The notes beneath the pieces are model-generated. The model was not told the DNA's origin. It searched no databases and was given only the letters and a program-made list of their open reading frames with translations. Position numbers and translations under genes: made by a program. From Epinephelus fuscoguttatus (taxonomy: Eukaryota > Chordata > Actinopteri > Perciformes > Serranidae), in contig NC_064761.1 of NCBI RefSeq assembly GCF_011397635.1, forward strand, positions 34,622,143 through 34,686,142: 64,000 bases of DNA, written 5' to 3'. Every line of letters begins with the position of its first letter. Within the stretch, counting starts at the first letter, position 1. Of the stretch, positions 61,212-64,000 are shown in pieces.

Positions 61212-61959
61212 TAAAGGGTAACTTCTGTATTTTTTCAACCTGGACCCTATTTTCCCATGTTTTTGTGTCTATGAAAGAAAAATGGAGACAACAGTTGTTG
61301 CAATGGGTCCCGTATTGAGTGAGACCAGCGACCAAACAGGCTGCAATATAACACTAAGGGGTAATCACACACCGTCAATGTACGTGTCTGACTGCATTAT
61401 GGAAAGGATCCCGATAGGTGATAGACCTTTTTACTAGAGAGTAAGATCGTCTTTGTTTAACCAGAAACCCACCGGACTCCATTTACAGTGGCATGCAAAA
61501 GTTTATAGTCTTCTCCTGCTTTGTGGGCATCAGTTATTTTAGTTTTCAGAGTGCTAGTTTAGAGGAGCTATGGCTACTGATTGCTGGACAAGGTTTCAGG
61601 AGTCAGAGTATTTAGAAAGCTTTGAATTTTCCTAACGATTACTGTGAACAAGCCAGAGCTCTAACAAGCTAATTAAGGTCTGAGACTGTGGTAAAAGTTG
61701 TCTGAGAGCTTAAATGTGTTGGGGTGACCACATTTTTTAAGGTGCTTTCCTTTTTTTTCACTCTAAAATTGTACAAAACCAAAATAATACACTGATCTTG
61801 CTTAAAATGTTGAGAAGCATGTGTCATCTTTAACTTCAAGCCTTTTGGAGATCACCTTTTCCTTAAATATTTACAGTAAACTGAATTTTGACCAAGGGTG
61901 CCCAGACACAAAACATGGAACAAGGGTCCAGGTTGAAAAATACTGGTTATCCTTTAAAG
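61212..61959. mobile_element. Family C TIR element with nested mariner/Tc1-like MITE
   Basis: The left end TTAAAGGGTAACTTCTGTAT and the right end GGTTATCCTTTAAAG are inverted and match the ends of the foldback element at 23196-24062. Inside, about 61484-61913, the sequence starts AGTGGCATGCAAAAGTTTAT and ends GACCAAGGGTGCCCAGAC, as expected of a second, nested Tc1/mariner-type MITE. Confidence 0.6.
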
Positions 61960-62315
61960 TAGTTACAATTTAACCACTAGGGGACGCCATCATCTCCCAA
62001 ACAGACAACAAAATGACTAGTTCTGCTGTTTGTGGAAAAAATTAAGCGCTACAAACAGAGGGTGATTTTATACATTTACGTCAAATGTGTGCCTTAAAAT
62101 AAACATGAACAATAAATAGAAAATCTAGCACAGGAAGCAGAAGAAGCACGGAGAGTCTGTTTTCTGTGATGGGAGAATGTGTTCATCCATGAAGGTTCAG
62201 TGCAAATGAGTGTAAACATGATCCAAAGCAGGAGATGCTTTCGTAAAGACATGATGGTGGTGGTGATGGACAGTGCTGGTCACTCTGCTCAGAATCCAAT
62301 GTGTGACTCTGTCTC

Positions 62316-62441
62316 TCACTTCTCCCTGAAGAGGTATAACACAATGGCCTTCACGTAGTGTCCAAAGGCACAGACGGCACACACCAGCCAGTGAGAGCGG
62401 AAGCTGGGATCAGTGTTCACCACACACTTTGTTACATCCAC
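62316..62441 (-). CDS. bok: Bcl-2-related ovarian killer (BOK), terminal coding exon only
   Basis: The minus-strand exon follows a TTACAG acceptor and begins in phase 0. It encodes 41 residues and a stop. The sequence reads VDVTKCVVNTDPSFRSHWLV and then CAVCAFGHYVKAIVLYLFREK, matching the C-terminus of BOK (KCVVxTDPxxRSHWLV and a hydrophobic membrane anchor). BOK is a pro-apoptotic Bcl-2 family effector of the ER and mitochondrial membranes. BH domains lie in upstream exons beyond the right edge. Teleosts often have two bok genes; I cannot tell which this is. Its place beside ATG4B and DTYMK fits human 2q37.3. Confidence 0.9.
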   Translation of the reverse strand: MDVTKCVVNTDPSFRSHWLVCAVCAFGHYVKAIVLYLFREK

Positions 62442-62750
62442 CTGTAACAGCAGAGAAGACACAGAGCTCATTGAATCAATTCAGAATAAAACAAAAACAG
62501 TTGCATCTGATGCAGACACTCGACAACATTCAGGCAGGCAACAAAAAGGCCCAAATCAGATTTTTTTTTGCTCATATGTTACCCAGATTTAGTTTTTTTT
62601 TAACAGCAAAAATCACATTGAATCGGATCTTTTTTTATTCTGATTTGGGCCACTTTTATACTTGAGGCAGACACCCATGTTCGCTCCTCCACAGCACCAC
62701 CCTCTCACCCAAATATGGTCACTTCTGGCCGAAAAAAAAAAATGCTGAAA

Positions 62751-63144
62751 TTAAAGGGATAGTGCACCCAAAAATGAAAATGCAGCCATTATCTACTCAC
62801 CCATATGCCAAGGGAGGCTCTGGTGAAGGCTACAGGCTACAATGAGGCTAAAAACAGAGTTCAAATGACATTTTTCCAAACAACTTTTTATGTCGGGGCT
62901 TCAGGACACTTGGATCACTACGGACGAGCAGTATGGAGATATTTTGTGGTTTCAATTATGTGTTCTTGGACGTTTTAATCTGAGGCGCCGTCAGCCATTA
63001 GGTGTGCAGTTGTGCTGCTACCCACTCCCCCCTCGGATCTCCGCAAGTGTTGTGAGGACTCTGAAACTTCACCAGAGCCTTCCTCCGCATGAGGGTGAGT
63101 AGATAATGGCTGAATTTTCATTTTTGGGTGCACTATCCCTTTAA
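62751..63144. mobile_element. piggyBac-like MITE with TTAA ends
   Basis: The left end TTAAAGGGATAGTGCACCCA is mirrored at the right end by GGGTGCACTATCCCTTTAA. Inverted arms of about 55 bases include CATTATCTACTCACCC. TTAA at both ends fits a piggyBac-type target. It lies in the bok intron left of the window edge. Confidence 0.85.
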
Positions 63145-63179
63145 GGCTTCAAAACAAGAGTCCACAAACCAATGGATAC

Positions 63180-63670
63180 ATATGACTGAAACTAGAATCA
63201 CCACCTTGTGGCTGAATGCCTCCAAACCATTCAAGCTGCAGTTATGGTGTAACAAACAGATAACATCATGATGTCACAGTGAAGTTGACCATTGACTTTT
63301 GGATGTAAAATGTCATCACTTCCTCATTTCATCCTGTTGGACATTTGTGCATGTTTTCTGACAGCTCACATACGGATGAAATGCAGCAGTACCACCAGAG
63401 ATGGCGGAGGCACTGTGGCGTACTTCAAGCAATTTCTGACCGTAGGAGACGACAAAGAAATTCAAATGGTGGCAGAAAGGAATGAATCAGTAATTATGAC
63501 AGGATGTAACCTTATATGGTGTCACAGGCCACTGCTGTCAATATTACAACCTCCTCCACCATCTCATTTGTTGTTGTGGGAAACTTCTGACTTTGCCCTT
63601 GTTACGCTCCACCCTTGGGGTGAACAAAACCTCAAATTAACCCAAATTAACATAAGACAGCTTTAAAATG
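63180..63670. repeat. Probable dispersed teleost repeat
   Basis: The wording TTGACCATTGACTTTTGGAT, AAAATGTCATCACTTCCTCA and TTGGACATTTGTG is typical of a high-copy intronic repeat in teleosts. Boundaries are not defined. No upstream bok exon was found between here and 64000. Confidence 0.4.
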
Positions 63671-64000
63671 ATCAAATCCATGAAATCTATGGTCTTCTTT
63701 TTCTGGCAGGTAAGCATGGATGGAACTTATTTCTGAAATTATTGCAGTGACACTTATCCAGATGACATGCCTACTGCTCCGTCTCAAGCTGTGGCGACAG
63801 CTTCTGTTTGTTTCTGTTTCTGTTTGTAACCCAAATGAAATCTATAAATAATCAGTGGATTGCAGCCCTAATAATCACAAACACACTCGGTCACCAAGAA
63901 ATACTAAAGGTAAAATTGGAGCAGTACTTCACCTATGCTATCATTTCAAGCCCTGTATAACACTCCCATAATATCAATACTAAGTCTGAACAATCATAAG

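Noticed and set aside
62442-64000. Search for an upstream bok exon
   Set aside because: No minus-strand stretch resembling the BH1-BH2 exon was found; the interval holds a piggyBac-like MITE and other repeats.

Overview
The window is ordinary nuclear DNA of a bony fish, most likely a percomorph-type teleost. Genes are split into many short exons with GT-AG introns. Introns and spacers are full of microsatellites and of teleost repeat types: Tc1-like elements, hAT and piggyBac-like MITEs, a tRNA-derived SINE, and L1-, L2- and RTE-like LINE fragments. All gene models below were built by hand from splice sites and protein similarity; most closed exactly in phase.

Layout, left to right. (1) ttc39c, minus strand, 14 coding exons from 15705 down to 781 (578 aa), with a CpG-rich 5' flank at 15706-16360. 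(2) A gene-poor spacer (16361-21093) with a degenerate AAATA array split by a 1.6 kb Tc1-like transposon. (3) Allantoinase, plus strand, 11 exons, 21094-30151 (471 aa). (4) agxt (alanine-glyoxylate/serine-pyruvate aminotransferase), plus strand, 10 exons, 31889-40630 (391 aa). (5) dtymk (thymidylate kinase), plus strand, 5 exons, 42790-47056 (212 aa). (6) atg4b (autophagy cysteine protease), minus strand, 13 exons, 57925 down to 47841 (394 aa), tail-to-tail with dtymk. (7) The last coding exon of a bok-type Bcl-2 family gene, minus strand, 62316-62441; the rest lies beyond the right edge.

Together, AGXT, DTYMK, ATG4B and BOK match the neighbourhood known at human 2q37.3, so this is conserved vertebrate synteny. 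ttc39c and allantoinase are joined to it here. Allantoinase and AGXT are metabolically linked: allantoin breakdown ends in glyoxylate, which AGXT converts to glycine. The other genes serve unrelated housekeeping roles (dTTP synthesis, autophagy, apoptosis).

I found no sign of a new enzymatic or defence system. The less ordinary signals are the allantoinase-AGXT pairing and the weak C-terminal peroxisomal tripeptides of both enzymes, a Tc1-like element with about 273-bp inverted repeats that include the end of its own transposase gene, a foldback element that fills an allantoinase intron, a non-autonomous inverted-repeat family with three copies, and a 7-kb-spaced inverted repeat around the 3' half of agxt.
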